Assembly (NCBI RefSeq): GCF_946479685.1 | Contig: NZ_CAMLGS010000008.1 | Location: 1 to 64,000, forward strand | Source: an uncultured Methylotenera sp. | Lineage (GTDB): Bacteria > Pseudomonadota > Gammaproteobacteria > Burkholderiales > Methylophilaceae | Length of the DNA: 64,000 bases | Direction: 5' to 3' | Part shown: in pieces, positions 51,761 to 61,541 of the stretch | Layout: every line of letters starts with the position of its first letter | How positions within the stretch are numbered: the first letter of the stretch is position 1 | Program-made: the position numbers and the translations under genes | Notes under the pieces: generated by a model | Databases searched by the model: none | What the model was told of the DNA's origin: nothing | Seen by the model: only the letters and a program-made list of their open reading frames with translations

Positions 51761-52876
51761 CTACATAATTTTTTGATATTGTCCTCCTGTTAAACTGGCA
51801 ACTTTGCCATCAAGCTCCAGTAACATTAGCATGGATGAAACTTCAGCCACCGTCAAGCCTGTTAATGCGACTAGGCGCTCTAGCGGCGCGGGGTCAAAGC
51901 CCATGGTGTCTAGCAGTAGTTGTTCAGGCGAGTTGGCCGCTGCCATGTCTGGCTGCGTTTGTGCCAATGACGCTGTGCGATCTGTTCGGGAGGGCAGTTT
52001 TAGCTCCTCGGTAATATCTTGGATGCAATCCACTAGCTTGGCGCCTTGCTTAATCAACTGATGGCAGCCCTTAGACATTGGTGAGTGAATCGAGCCTGGA
52101 ATGGCAAAAATCTCGCGGCCTTGCTCAGCGGCCATACGTGCTGTAATTTGCGAGCCACTTTGTATATTGGCCTCTACTACTAAACAACCTAGGCTAAGGC
52201 CGCTGATGATGCGGTTTCTTTTGGGGAAGTTTTGTGGCTTGGATGGTGTGCCTAGTGCAAACTCTGACAAAATTAGGCCGCGCTCTGCAATTTGATGGGC
52301 AAGTTCACGATGTTTTGCCGGGTAAACAATGTCCAGTCCGGTGCCAACTACGGCAATTGTTGCACCATTGGCTTTGAGTGCGCCACGATGGGCGGCGCCA
52401 TCTATGCCTAATGCTAGGCCACTGACGATACACAGTCCGTGCTGGCACAGGTCATAGGCAAATGCTTCTGCGTTCTTTTCACCTTGTACGGATGCATTGC
52501 GGCTGCCGACAATGGCGATGCTGGGGTGATTTAGTAATGTTAGATTACCTTTGGCATACAGATAAGGTGGCGGGTCGCTGATTTCGAGCAGAGCGCCAGG
52601 GTATTCGGGGTCTGCAAGCGTGACCAGGTGATTGCCGGGTGCGGCCAGCCATTGTATAAGTTCAGCGGGAGGTGCTTGATTGGCGCCATTGCTTATCGCA
52701 CTAGCAATGTTGGCCGACACTACTTCTTTTAATTGCGAGATGCTGGCAGCGTAGATGTTGTCAGGGCTGCCAAACGCCTTGAGTAAGTGGCAAAATGTCT
52801 GCGACCCAATACCAGAAATGCTGCCCAAGCTTACCCATAGCGACTTTTCCGCAATCTCTTCGCGACTAATCGTCAT
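51761..52876 (-). CDS. dprA: DprA, DNA-processing protein
   Basis: DprA binds incoming single-stranded DNA during natural transformation and loads RecA. The 371-residue protein has an N-terminal SAM-like helical domain, the Rossmann domain with AIVGSRNASVQGEKNAEAFA, HGLCIVSGLALGIDGAAHRGAL, SGLSLGCLVVEA and the GCHQLIKQGAKLV region, and a C-terminal winged helix. It lies between a LysM protein gene and smg. With pilSR in the window this fits, but does not prove, a competence system. Confidence 0.95.
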   Translation of the reverse strand: MTISREEIAEKSLWVSLGSISGIGSQTFCHLLKAFGSPDNIYAASISQLKEVVSANIASAISNGANQAPPAELIQWLAAPGNHLVTLADPEYPGALLEISDPPPYLYAKGNLTLLNHPSIAIVGSRNASVQGEKNAEAFAYDLCQHGLCIVSGLALGIDGAAHRGALKANGATIAVVGTGLDIVYPAKHRELAHQIAERGLILSEFALGTPSKPQNFPKRNRIISGLSLGCLVVEANIQSGSQITARMAAEQGREIFAIPGSIHSPMSKGCHQLIKQGAKLVDCIQDITEELKLPSRTDRTASLAQTQPDMAAANSPEQLLLDTMGFDPAPLERLVALTGLTVAEVSSMLMLLELDGKVASLTGGQYQKIM

Positions 52877-52884
52877 GTGGTTAG

Positions 52885-54060
52885 TTAAGGATTCTGTACA
52901 GCGTCCAATGTGTAAATCGGGTCGCTAGCTTGCATCACCAAGCCATAAGCGACGCGATCAAAGACGCGGAACACCATGATTAAGCCTACACGCTCATCCG
53001 GTAATTTGACATAGCCTGGCTCCAGCGCCGGCTCAGCACTTTTTGCTTTACTGTCGGTTTTGTCTTTGCCAAAGTTGACGATGGCTTTGCCATCTTCGCC
53101 TGTGGAAATGTCAAAGTTTAATTCTTTTAGTTTCGGCTTAGCGGCGGCTTTATTAGCTTCAGCCTGGTCTTCTTTGGTTGGCTCAGGGTCTTTGATAATG
53201 CGGCCATAACGGCTGACAGCTAGTACTTGACCAACATCTACCCCATCCTTAGCGCCACGACTGATAGAGATAATGCTGCCAGGGCCACCCTCTGCTAGGC
53301 CGCCATAAATCTTAAGTACTCTACCTTTGATGGTTGTTTCAGGGGCATGCGGTGTAAAGTTGGCAGAAATTTCATCGCCACTTGGTACTAGGCGGTCTTT
53401 GACAAAGATTTCCTCTTTGGCTTTGACTACTTCTGCTGTTGCAGGTTTGCCATATTTTTTAACTCTTAAGTCACCGAGATACGTTGCCTCAACCCCCAGT
53501 ACTTCTTTGGTGTCAGGGTCAACCATAGAGTCACCTGGACGGTAAATAAACCAGTTCAGGTCTTTGTTTTCTTCAATTTTGTTAATGTAAACGCGTGTGC
53601 CTGTGCTTAGCACTACGCGGTTGTCTGGGCCGGCAATAATTCTTGGTGATTCTGCTAATTGGTCTTTTTCTATCACCAATGGTTGGCTTAAGAATGGTGC
53701 AATCGCATTAATCGGGATGGTGGAAATAGCCGCTTGGTCTATTGGTTCCACCACTACTCCCGGTTCTAGGGTAATGGTTTGGCGTAACAGTTTTAACTGT
53801 GGTGTGCCGCTGCTTTGATCCAGCACGACGACGTCGCCAGGGTAAATTAAGTGAGGGTTTTTAATTTGCGCGCGGTTTAGCTGCCAAACTTGTGGCCATA
53901 GCCATGGGTCTTTAAGAAAACGGGCAGATATCCACCATAGGGTGTCACCTTTGACCACAACGTGACGATCTGGATGATCTTCTTTTAGTGCAATTACTTG
54001 TGCATTCAGGTTGAAGCTTAAGCAACAAAACATGAGCAGCGTTATAATATTGCGAAACAT
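52885..54060 (-). CDS. exported LysM-domain protein
   Basis: With the ATG at 54060 (GAGGT about 10 bases upstream) the 391-residue product has a signal peptide (ITLLMFCCLSFNLNA) and one LysM domain (HVVVKGDTLWWISARFLKDPWLWPQVWQLN ... HLIYPGDVVVL), followed by a large beta-rich region. It contains a charged Lys/Asp/Ala-rich insertion around residues 275-330. The gene precedes dprA by only 8 bases. Betaproteobacteria often have this LysM-dprA-smg order, divergent from def. It is expected to bind peptidoglycan in the periplasm. Confidence 0.9.
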   Translation of the reverse strand: MFRNIITLLMFCCLSFNLNAQVIALKEDHPDRHVVVKGDTLWWISARFLKDPWLWPQVWQLNRAQIKNPHLIYPGDVVVLDQSSGTPQLKLLRQTITLEPGVVVEPIDQAAISTIPINAIAPFLSQPLVIEKDQLAESPRIIAGPDNRVVLSTGTRVYINKIEENKDLNWFIYRPGDSMVDPDTKEVLGVEATYLGDLRVKKYGKPATAEVVKAKEEIFVKDRLVPSGDEISANFTPHAPETTIKGRVLKIYGGLAEGGPGSIISISRGAKDGVDVGQVLAVSRYGRIIKDPEPTKEDQAEANKAAAKPKLKELNFDISTGEDGKAIVNFGKDKTDSKAKSAEPALEPGYVKLPDERVGLIMVFRVFDRVAYGLVMQASDPIYTLDAVQNP

Positions 54061-54243
54061 ATGTTGATGACCTCGGTCAAAGATGCATTTAGACGACATA
54101 CAATGGCGTGCAATATGAGCCGCACACACCGTGAATTTACGTTAAATTTATCACGTAATTCATTAAAGAATCAAGCTTTTATATTAAAAGCTCTGGTTTC
54201 TAGTTTTTTTTGAATTTTTAAATGTAAAGATTAAAGAGTTTTT

Positions 54244-54744
54244 ATGGCGATTTTAGATATCCTTAATTATCCAGACCCGCGCTTACATACGGTGGCTAAG
54301 CCTGTGAAAGAGGTGAATGCCGCAGTGCGTCATCTGATTGATGATATGGCAGAGACTATGTACGCGGCGCCAGGCATAGGTTTGGCGGCAACGCAGGTTA
54401 ATCAGCATATACAGTTGCTGCTGGTTGATACTAGCGAAACCAAGGATCAGTTGCAGGTGTTTATCAACCCTAAAATACTGGAGCGTGATGGCGAGCAAGT
54501 CTATGAAGAAGGCTGTTTGTCGGTGCCTGGTATTTATGAGAGCGTGACGCGCGCAGAAAAGATTCTAGTGGAAGCATTGGATAAAGACGGCCAGCGCTTT
54601 ACGTTGGAGGCGCATGGCTTATTGAGCGTGTGTATTCAGCATGAGATGGATCATTTGCAAGGTAAGGTGTTTGTTGAATACCTATCCCCACTTAAGCGTA
54701 ATAGAATTAAAAACAAAATGCTCAAGCAGCATCGTGGAAAATAG
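54244..54744 (+). CDS. def: Def, peptide deformylase
   Basis: Def removes the formyl group from nascent proteins. The 166-residue protein has all three motifs: [19 protein letters not shown] (metal Cys), and [12 protein letters not shown] (metal His pair with catalytic Glu). A weak AAAGAG precedes the ATG. fmt begins 20 bases downstream, the usual def-fmt pair. An AT-rich palindrome (AGCTTTT/AAAAGCT, 54174-54192) lies in the leader. Confidence 0.97.
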   Translation: MAILDILNYPDPRLHTVAKPVKEVNAAVRHLIDDMAETMYAAPGIGLAATQVNQHIQLLLVDTSETKDQLQVFINPKILERDGEQVYEEGCLSVPGIYESVTRAEKILVEALDKDGQRFTLEAHGLLSVCIQHEMDHLQGKVFVEYLSPLKRNRIKNKMLKQHRGK

Positions 54745-54764
54745 TCTGATTAGAGGTTAATGCG

Positions 54765-55709
54765 TTGAAAATTATATTTGCGGGTACTCCCGATTTTGCC
54801 GTGCCTGCATTGGCAGCCTTGATTCAGGCTGGTCATGAGGTTGTGATGGTGCTGACCCAGCCGGATCGTCCAGCTGGACGTGGTATGAAGCTGAAAGCTA
54901 GCCCCGTGAAAGTATTGGCAGAGCAGCATGGTTTGTTTGTGTTTCAGCCCGAAACCTTAAAGGATGCAGCGGTACAGGCGCGTATTGCTGAAACCACTGC
55001 CGACGTCATGATTGTTGCGGCCTATGGCCTCATTATTCCCACCGTTGTGTTGCAAATGCCTAAGTATGGTTGTTATAACATCCATGCTTCGTTGTTGCCA
55101 CGCTGGCGCGGTGCTGCGCCGATTCATCGCTCTATCTTGGCTGGTGATCAGGAAACCGGTGTCACTATTATGGAAGTAGTGCCGGCATTGGACGCTGGTG
55201 CTATGGTGAGCAAAGGCGTGGTGCCTATTACGGAAACTGACACTACTCAAGGCCTGCACGATGCGTTGGCTGTCACTGGTGCCGATTTAATGGTGGAGGC
55301 TATGCAGGTGTTAGCCCAAACCGGTCAATTGGCAAGTGTGGCGCAAGATGAGTCGCTAGTAACTTACGCACACAAATTAGAAAAAGCCGAAGCCGTGATT
55401 GATTGGCACAAAAGCGCGGCGGAAATCTCAAGGCAAGTGCGCGCGTTTAATCCTTTCCCAGTTGCACAAAGTTTGTTACATGGTGAAGTGTGCCGCCTGT
55501 GGATGGCAACTACAGTTGACGGCATGTCTAGTGCAGCGTTGCCCGGAGCCGTGCTGGATGTGCATGATGGTATTTTGGTGGCTTGCGGAGATGGTGGCGT
55601 GTTGCGCATCAGCGAGCTACAGGCCCCAGGTGGCAAGCGTTTGAGTGCGCAGATCTTTATGCAAGGGCATGCTTTAAAGGTCGGTGATCAGTTTGGTGTT
55701 GCGTTATAA
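54765..55709 (+). CDS. fmt: Fmt, methionyl-tRNA formyltransferase
   Basis: Fmt formylates initiator methionyl-tRNA. The 314-residue protein begins MKIIFAGTPDFAVPALAAL from a TTG codon and has LTQPDRPAGRGMKLKASPVK, the catalytic HASLLPRWRGAAPIHRSI, ITIMEVVPALDAGAM-type regions, and a C-terminal OB-like domain (residues ~205-314). It follows def directly. htpX comes 66 bases later. Confidence 0.97.
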   Translation: MKIIFAGTPDFAVPALAALIQAGHEVVMVLTQPDRPAGRGMKLKASPVKVLAEQHGLFVFQPETLKDAAVQARIAETTADVMIVAAYGLIIPTVVLQMPKYGCYNIHASLLPRWRGAAPIHRSILAGDQETGVTIMEVVPALDAGAMVSKGVVPITETDTTQGLHDALAVTGADLMVEAMQVLAQTGQLASVAQDESLVTYAHKLEKAEAVIDWHKSAAEISRQVRAFNPFPVAQSLLHGEVCRLWMATTVDGMSSAALPGAVLDVHDGILVACGDGGVLRISELQAPGGKRLSAQIFMQGHALKVGDQFGVAL

Positions 55710-55775
55710 GCTTGAATTTTAAGATGAGTGTCACCACATTGATGCAATGTTAAAGCATGAGGTTAAGGTGAAGTA

Positions 55776-56639
55776 ATGTTAGGAAACTGGCTTAAAACGA
55801 CGATTCTAATGGCGGCAATAGTCGCCCTGTTTGGCGTGGTGGGCGCGGCATTGGGCGGCGCTGGCGGTATGATGATTGCGTTGCTGATGGCAGGTGCGAT
55901 GAATATCTATGCATACTGGTTTTCAGACAAAGCGGTACTGAAAATGTACGGTGCGCAGGAGATTACCTCGGACAATCTGCAGTTCCGTAGTTATTACCAA
56001 ATGGTGCGGCAGTTAGCTGAGAATGCACAGTTGCCCATGCCTAAAGTTTATGTCATCGATGAGTCGCAGCCTAATGCCTTTGCAACCGGGCGTAACCCGG
56101 AAAACGCTGCGGTGGCTGCCACAGTGGGCATTATGCAGATATTGGATGAGCGGGAGTTACGCGGAGTGATGGCGCATGAGTTGGCGCACGTAAGAAATCG
56201 GGATACTTTGATTTCAACCATCTCCGCAACTGTGGCAGGTGCTATCGCTTCGATTGCGCAATTTGGCATGTTGCTAGGTGGTGGCCGCAATGAGCAAGGT
56301 GAGCGTAATGTAAACCCAATTGTTGGCCTGCTGGTGATGTTGTTGGCGCCGTTGGCGGCGACACTGATACAAATGGCGATTTCGCGCGCACGTGAGTTTG
56401 AGGCAGACAAGGCTGGCGCAGAAATTAGCGGTGACCCACGCGCCTTGGCTACGGCATTACAGAAAATTCATCATTATGCACACCAAGTGGCTAACCCAAC
56501 GGCTGAGGCGCACCCGGAAACTGCACAGATGATGATTATTAACCCATTGTCTGGTGTGTCATTAGACAGATTGTTTAGTACACACCCGGATACTGAAGAG
56601 CGGGTGTCGCGCTTGATGGCAATGGCTGGCCGTTACTAG
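55776..56639 (+). CDS. htpX: HtpX, membrane-bound zinc metalloprotease
   Basis: HtpX takes part in quality control of inner-membrane proteins. The 287-residue protein has two N-terminal membrane helices, the zinc motif HELAH ([14 protein letters not shown]), two further hydrophobic segments, and the [16 protein letters not shown] glutamate motif. Length matches the family (about 285-295). It is the third gene in the def-fmt-htpX run; an oppositely oriented gene then interrupts before rsmB. Confidence 0.96.
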   Translation: MLGNWLKTTILMAAIVALFGVVGAALGGAGGMMIALLMAGAMNIYAYWFSDKAVLKMYGAQEITSDNLQFRSYYQMVRQLAENAQLPMPKVYVIDESQPNAFATGRNPENAAVAATVGIMQILDERELRGVMAHELAHVRNRDTLISTISATVAGAIASIAQFGMLLGGGRNEQGERNVNPIVGLLVMLLAPLAATLIQMAISRAREFEADKAGAEISGDPRALATALQKIHHYAHQVANPTAEAHPETAQMMIINPLSGVSLDRLFSTHPDTEERVSRLMAMAGRY

Positions 56640-56836
56640 CCGTTCATACCGGCTGACTTTAACTGGACGGCTTGGAGTCTGGCGATGCGGTGTTTCCGCT
56701 GCCGTTCAAGACAACAAGCTATGCGGCGGCAGTCACCATAATGATGACTGCTGTCCCAAGCGATGCTGCTGCAACGTTATCGGCGTGTTGGCAGTCTATG
56801 CTACACAATGCTCATCAAGACAACACGCATCAGGTC

Positions 56837-57400
56837 TTAGTCTTTGCCTTTACCATGGCCGTGACCATGGTTGCCTCTGTCACCGCCGCGGTCATTATCT
56901 CCCCGGCCATGACCTCCTCGGTCGCCACGATCATCTCTGCCACGACCGTCCCAGTCGCCTCTGCCATCTCTCCTGTGGTCATCCCAGCCGCCTCTGCCAC
57001 GATCATCGTAATAATAATCGTTGCGTTCGTAGCCGCTGCGATGACGCTCGCGGTAGCGTGGTGCAAAGTCGTCGCGATACCAGCGGTCTTGCACGAAGTA
57101 CACTGGGCGGCCGCACGCGTTGTATCGGCCACAATAGCGGCGCCAGTTTTTATAATGGCCTGGTGGTACGCGTAAATACATAGGTTCGTATATGACGTCC
57201 ACAGGGCGGTATATCACCATAGGCTCTCTATAAATGACTCTTGGTTGTGGATATGGGAAGTCGCCAATATCAATTTGTCCATAAAACCCAGGTTGGCCCA
57301 CGCTGATAGAGACACCAACGTCCGCTGCAAATGCGGTGTTAGCAGATGCAAGTAAGAAGCCAGCAATCAGTAATCGCTTTAATATAGTTGTTTTGTTCAT
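56837..57400 (-). CDS. exported Arg/Gly/Asp/His-rich protein
   Basis: With the ATG at 57400 (AAGGAG 6 bases upstream) the product is 187 residues. A signal peptide (MNKTTILKRLLIAGFLLASANTAFA) precedes a conserved-looking domain (DVGVSISVGQPGFYGQIDIG, MYLRVPPGHYKNWRRYCGRYNACGRPVYFV). The C-terminal ~70 residues form a low-complexity tail of RG, GD, DR and GH units ending HGKGKD. The whole tail is made of Arg, Asp, Gly, His, Asn and Lys. I do not know its function; secreted proteins of this pattern are common in Betaproteobacteria. It lies opposite to its neighbours. Confidence 0.82.
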   Translation of the reverse strand: MNKTTILKRLLIAGFLLASANTAFAADVGVSISVGQPGFYGQIDIGDFPYPQPRVIYREPMVIYRPVDVIYEPMYLRVPPGHYKNWRRYCGRYNACGRPVYFVQDRWYRDDFAPRYRERHRSGYERNDYYYDDRGRGGWDDHRRDGRGDWDGRGRDDRGDRGGHGRGDNDRGGDRGNHGHGHGKGKD

Positions 57401-57537
57401 TAATCTCTCCTTGTGAGTCGAAACCATATAACGCATGAGCATCGCTATGAGATGACAACATAATGCATAGCTTAACCCTAATCTGGCGGATATCAAGTAA
57501 AATCAGTGTTTTAGCAATTTATGAATAGAAACTAATT

Positions 57538-58836
57538 TTGTATATTTCTCAACAAATCGCTGCAGATGCGGTGCATCAAGTGTTTGCGGGTCGCAACCTG
57601 ACGACTGCATTGCCTGCAGCCCTGTCCCTTTTCCCCAATGCAACACCACAACAGAAAGGCGCTGCGGCTGACTTGAGCTACGGTACTTTGCGCTTTTATG
57701 GTGAAATTGATGCCTATCTGCGAGCGTTACTTGAGAAACCGTTGGCGGATGAGCGGATTCATGCTTTGTTGCTGGTGGCAATTTATCAGTTAAGGCATGA
57801 TAAAGCGGATGCGTTTACCGTGGTGAATCAGGCGGTGCATGCGGTGAGTCAATTAAGGCGGCCGGCGGTTAAGGCTTGGGCTAAGGGTTTGGTGAATGCT
57901 GTTTTGCGTAACTTTCTGCGCCAGCAAGCGCAACTGACGCTAAAGTTGAAAACGAATGAAGTGGCTACTTATTCCTACCCGCAGTGGTGGGTAAATAAGC
58001 TGAAGTCGCAATACCCGGATGCTTGGCAGGGTATGTTAAGCGTAGGTAATCAGCACCCGCCGATGAGCTTGCGTGTGAATACACAAAAAATCAGTATGGC
58101 CGATTATTTGCAACTGCTAGCCCGCAGCGAGATTGATGTTACCCAAATAGGTGCGCAGGCGGTTATTCTGGCCAAGCCTGTAGCGGTTGATAAGATCCCC
58201 GGTTTTAGTGACGGTGTGGTGTCGGTGCAAGACTATGGCGCTCAATTAGCAGCTCATTTGATTGATGCTCAGGCTAGCATGCGCGTGTTAGATGCCTGCT
58301 GCGCGCCAGGCGGTAAGACCGGACATATTCTGGAACTGGCTGATGTAGAAATGACAGCATTAGATAGTGATGCCGTGCGTTTAGAACGAGTGCAAAGCAA
58401 TTTGGTGCGCCTGAACCTAAAGGCACGTGTGGTTGCGGGTGATGCAGGTGCTACCGATTGGTATGACGGTAAGCCTTTTGATAGAATTCTTGCCGATGTG
58501 CCTTGTACTGCGTCTGGCATTGTGCGGCGCCATGTTGATATTAAATGGCTGCGCCGTGAGGCCGATGTGGCGTCATTTGTGGCACAGCAGGCGAAAATTT
58601 TACCAAGTTTATGGCAGATGCTGGCAAAGGGTGGTAAATTGCTTTACGTGACTTGTTCCGTTTTTAAAGAAGAAAATCAGGCACAGATAGATCAGTTTTT
58701 GCAGAAAAATGCAGATGCGCAGCAGCTGCCAATTGAGCAGGCACTTGCGCAATATAATGTTGCCCATATACAAGGTCAGCTTATTCCCTCTAACTCACAT
58801 GATGGTTTCTTTTATGCACTGTTGCAAAAAAATTAA
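57538..58836 (+). CDS. rsmB: RsmB, 16S rRNA m5C967 methyltransferase
   Basis: RsmB methylates C967 of 16S rRNA. The 432-residue protein has an N-terminal NusB-like RNA-binding domain (residues 1-140) and the Sun methyltransferase domain with VQDYGAQLAAHLIDA, CCAPGGKTGHILELA, motif IV ADVPCTASGIVRRHVDIKWLR and motif VI YVTCSVFKEENQ. The start is TTG at 57538; an in-frame TAG lies only 10 bases before it, and no ATG fits. The DUF4390 gene begins inside its 3' end. Confidence 0.95.
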   Translation: MYISQQIAADAVHQVFAGRNLTTALPAALSLFPNATPQQKGAAADLSYGTLRFYGEIDAYLRALLEKPLADERIHALLLVAIYQLRHDKADAFTVVNQAVHAVSQLRRPAVKAWAKGLVNAVLRNFLRQQAQLTLKLKTNEVATYSYPQWWVNKLKSQYPDAWQGMLSVGNQHPPMSLRVNTQKISMADYLQLLARSEIDVTQIGAQAVILAKPVAVDKIPGFSDGVVSVQDYGAQLAAHLIDAQASMRVLDACCAPGGKTGHILELADVEMTALDSDAVRLERVQSNLVRLNLKARVVAGDAGATDWYDGKPFDRILADVPCTASGIVRRHVDIKWLRREADVASFVAQQAKILPSLWQMLAKGGKLLYVTCSVFKEENQAQIDQFLQKNADAQQLPIEQALAQYNVAHIQGQLIPSNSHDGFFYALLQKN

Positions 58837-59383
58837 GTACATTTTTTGCATCATTGCGTTGGTATTGTTTTCTAGCTCGGTATTGGCCGAAGGTAGCAGT
58901 TTGCGCCTGCGTAGCGCCAACCTGACGGCTTATGAAGATGATTACCTGCTCAATGCCGATGCGGAAATCAACTTTGGGTCGGAAATTGAAAAGGCGATAC
59001 TAAAGGGTTTTACTTTTAGTTTCTTGATTGAGTTTCAGCTGCTTTCCCCTAAAAAATACTGGTTTGATGATGAGGTTGTCACCACGACGCAGCAGGTCAA
59101 TTTAAGTTATCACGCGCTGACACGCCAATACATCGTCTCGCGCAATGATCAACAGCGAGCCTATGCCAGTCTGGACGAGGCGCTTGAAGACTTATCCATT
59201 ATTCAGGATATGAAGGTGTTTCAGGAGGCTGATGTGGAAAGAGGTGAGCGATATCGCGCGGTATTAATGATGAGATTAGACCAGAAGAGGTTGCCTAAAG
59301 CCTTACGCATCGAAGGCATGACTTCCAATGAGTGGAAAATCAGCTCACAACGTTTTGAGTGGACACCTAACTTATTCAAATGA
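58814..59383 (+). CDS. DUF4390 exported protein
   Basis: The 189-residue product from the ATG at 58814 has a signal peptide (MHCCKKIKYIFCIIALVLFSS) and a DUF4390 domain (LTAYEDDYLLNADAEINFGSEIEKAI, FSFLIEFQLLSPKKYWFDDEV, LSYHALTRQYIVS). Two in-frame ATGs at 58799 and 58802 are alternatives. The gene overlaps rsmB by 23 bases and its stop overlaps the ntrY start, so all three are translated together. Its function is unknown; it could be a periplasmic partner of the NtrY sensor by position. Confidence 0.88.
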   Translation: MHCCKKIKYIFCIIALVLFSSSVLAEGSSLRLRSANLTAYEDDYLLNADAEINFGSEIEKAILKGFTFSFLIEFQLLSPKKYWFDDEVVTTTQQVNLSYHALTRQYIVSRNDQQRAYASLDEALEDLSIIQDMKVFQEADVERGERYRAVLMMRLDQKRLPKALRIEGMTSNEWKISSQRFEWTPNLFK

Positions 59384-61509
59384 AATACATTGTCTTTACC
59401 AGTGCATTATTAGGCGGCCTGCTGCTGTACTTGCTCTCTAACGCAAGTGCCAATACCGCTGCGTCTGGAGAGCATTACACATTGTTAGTTGCCTTAAACA
59501 TTGCATTGGCCGTATTGCTAGTAGTGCTGATCGGCGTACAGCTGTTTAGCTTGTACCGCAATATCCGCCAGCGTGTGATGGGCAGCCGCTTTACGCTACG
59601 CTTGTTGGGCTCTTTTGCGCTGATGGCGATTATCCCCGGTTTAATCGTGTACCTGGTGTCGGTGAACTTCCTGACGCGCTCGATAGAGTCATGGTTTAAC
59701 GTCAAGGTAGAGTCTGCGCTGGAGGGCGGCTTGAACCTCGGGCAAACCGCATTGGAAATCATGCTGGCCGATGTGAAGGAAAAAGGCGAAAGCATGGCGA
59801 CTAGCCTAGCGTTTCAGTCTGCCAATACGCATTTTTCTACGCTCAATGATTTACGCGAGAAGAGCGGCATTCAGGATGCCGCGCTATTTACGCCACAAGG
59901 CGGCATACTGGCGGTATCCAGTGGTGATGCGAGTAGTTTTTTACCTGACCTGCCTAGCGTTTCGCAGTTGCGGCAAGCGCGCCAGCGTATTTATGGCAAC
60001 ATTGAGCCGATTAACGGCAAAGGTTTGTATCTACGCGTGCTGATTCCGGTGAGCGTGCAGGATATAGCGGGTGAAATGCGCATATTGCAGCTATTGCAGC
60101 CTGTGCCTAAATCGCTGGCCACCACGGCTGAGGCAGTGCAGGATGTGTATCAGGACTATCAGCAGCTTTCATATAGCCGCACCGCATTAAGAGAGGTGTT
60201 TGCGCTGACTTTGACCTTGGTGATGATGCTGGCCATGTTCACCGCGGTGGCGATTGCTTTTGTGTTAAGCCGGCGCTTATCGGAACCGCTGACGGTGCTG
60301 GCTGAAGGCACCAAGGCGATTGCGAGTGGCGACTATAGCACCATGCTGCCAGCACATGGTAAGGATGAACTGGGCGTGCTGGTGCAGTCGTTTAACAGCA
60401 TGACGCAGCAGTTGGGAGACGCAACCAAAGCCGCTGATAGAAACCGCGCGCGCGTAGAAGCAGCACGTGGTTATTTGGAAACGATATTGGCGCATTTGTC
60501 GTCTGGGGTGTTAGCGTTGAATGAACGCGGTGAACTGCGCACCTTTAATGAGGCGACGGTGAATATACTGGGCATCTCGCTAGAGTCCTATGTTGGCTTT
60601 ACTCCAGAGAAAATCATAGAAAAACAGCCTAATCTGGCGAGTTTCTTCCAAACCATCGCGCAGAGTGTGCAGCAGGACAGTGTGCAAAAAGAAGAGGCGC
60701 AAGTGCAGGTGGAGTTGGCGACAGCACAGGGTAAAAAGATTATTACTTTGCGTGGAACACGCCTGCCAGATGGCGGCTACGTAGCGGTGTTTGATGATGC
60801 TACCGCCATGGTGCAGGCACAGCGTGACGCAGCATGGGGCGAGGTGGCGCGGCGTTTGGCGCATGAGATTAAAAACCCGCTGACGCCGATACAGTTGTCA
60901 GCAGAGCGTATGGCGCATAAATTGCATAGTAAGTTAGCGGCGGCGGATGCCGAGATTTTGCAGCGTTCAACTGAAACCATCGTAAATCAGGTGGATGCGC
61001 TGAAGAAAATGGTGAACGAGTTTAGTGAGTACGCTCGCTCGCCCACGCCGCATTTGGAAAGCTTGGATCTGAATGCGCTCATCTGCGAGATCGTGTCTTT
61101 TTATGATGCACCTAAAGTCAGCATCCAGTTGGCACTGACCAAGCAGGCGTGCTTAATCAAGGGTGATAGCACCATGTTGCGCCAGGTGCTGCATAACCTG
61201 CTGCAAAACGCGCAGGATGCTTTAGCGTCAGCACTGTCGCCGCAGATACAGATTGCCACTGCCGTTCATGACAATATGCTGGTGTTAACAGTGCAGGATA
61301 ATGGTGGCGGTTTCCCTGCCGAGATGATGCTACATGTATTTGAGCCTTATATGACCACCAAGTCGCATGGCACCGGCTTAGGTCTTGCCATCGTGAAAAA
61401 GATTATTGAAGAGCATAAAGGCAATATTAAGATTGAAAATGTATTAAGCAATGAGGCGAATGGTGCGGGTGCTATGATTACGATTAGCATCCCGCTATTC
61501 ATCAGCTAA
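59380..61509 (+). CDS. NtrY-like sensor histidine kinase
   Basis: The 709-residue kinase has several N-terminal membrane helices, a large periplasmic sensor loop (roughly residues 105-265), a HAMP domain (FVLSRRLSEPLTVLAEGTKAIASGDYS), a PAS domain (ETILAHLSSGVLALNERGEL), a HisKA domain with phospho-His (RLAHEIKNPLTPIQLSAERM), and an ATPase domain (LHNLLQNAQDAL, DNGGGFP, GTGLGLAIVKKI). The order fits NtrY, which has been linked to nitrogen or redox sensing in other bacteria. It overlaps DUF4390 by 4 bases and precedes the ntrX-like gene. Confidence 0.92.
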   Translation: MKYIVFTSALLGGLLLYLLSNASANTAASGEHYTLLVALNIALAVLLVVLIGVQLFSLYRNIRQRVMGSRFTLRLLGSFALMAIIPGLIVYLVSVNFLTRSIESWFNVKVESALEGGLNLGQTALEIMLADVKEKGESMATSLAFQSANTHFSTLNDLREKSGIQDAALFTPQGGILAVSSGDASSFLPDLPSVSQLRQARQRIYGNIEPINGKGLYLRVLIPVSVQDIAGEMRILQLLQPVPKSLATTAEAVQDVYQDYQQLSYSRTALREVFALTLTLVMMLAMFTAVAIAFVLSRRLSEPLTVLAEGTKAIASGDYSTMLPAHGKDELGVLVQSFNSMTQQLGDATKAADRNRARVEAARGYLETILAHLSSGVLALNERGELRTFNEATVNILGISLESYVGFTPEKIIEKQPNLASFFQTIAQSVQQDSVQKEEAQVQVELATAQGKKIITLRGTRLPDGGYVAVFDDATAMVQAQRDAAWGEVARRLAHEIKNPLTPIQLSAERMAHKLHSKLAAADAEILQRSTETIVNQVDALKKMVNEFSEYARSPTPHLESLDLNALICEIVSFYDAPKVSIQLALTKQACLIKGDSTMLRQVLHNLLQNAQDALASALSPQIQIATAVHDNMLVLTVQDNGGGFPAEMMLHVFEPYMTTKSHGTGLGLAIVKKIIEEHKGNIKIENVLSNEANGAGAMITISIPLFIS

Positions 61510-61541
61510 TTAACCACTAACTTATTGATTAAACGAACCGT

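Noticed and set aside
54061..54129. Longer start for the LysM protein
   Set aside because: The extra 23 residues precede a proper signal peptide, and the ATG at 54060 has a GAGGT site.
56672..57183. Plus-strand open frames opposite the Arg/Gly-rich gene
   Set aside because: They are reverse-strand shadows of the low-complexity tail. The minus-strand frame has a signal peptide and a good ribosome site.
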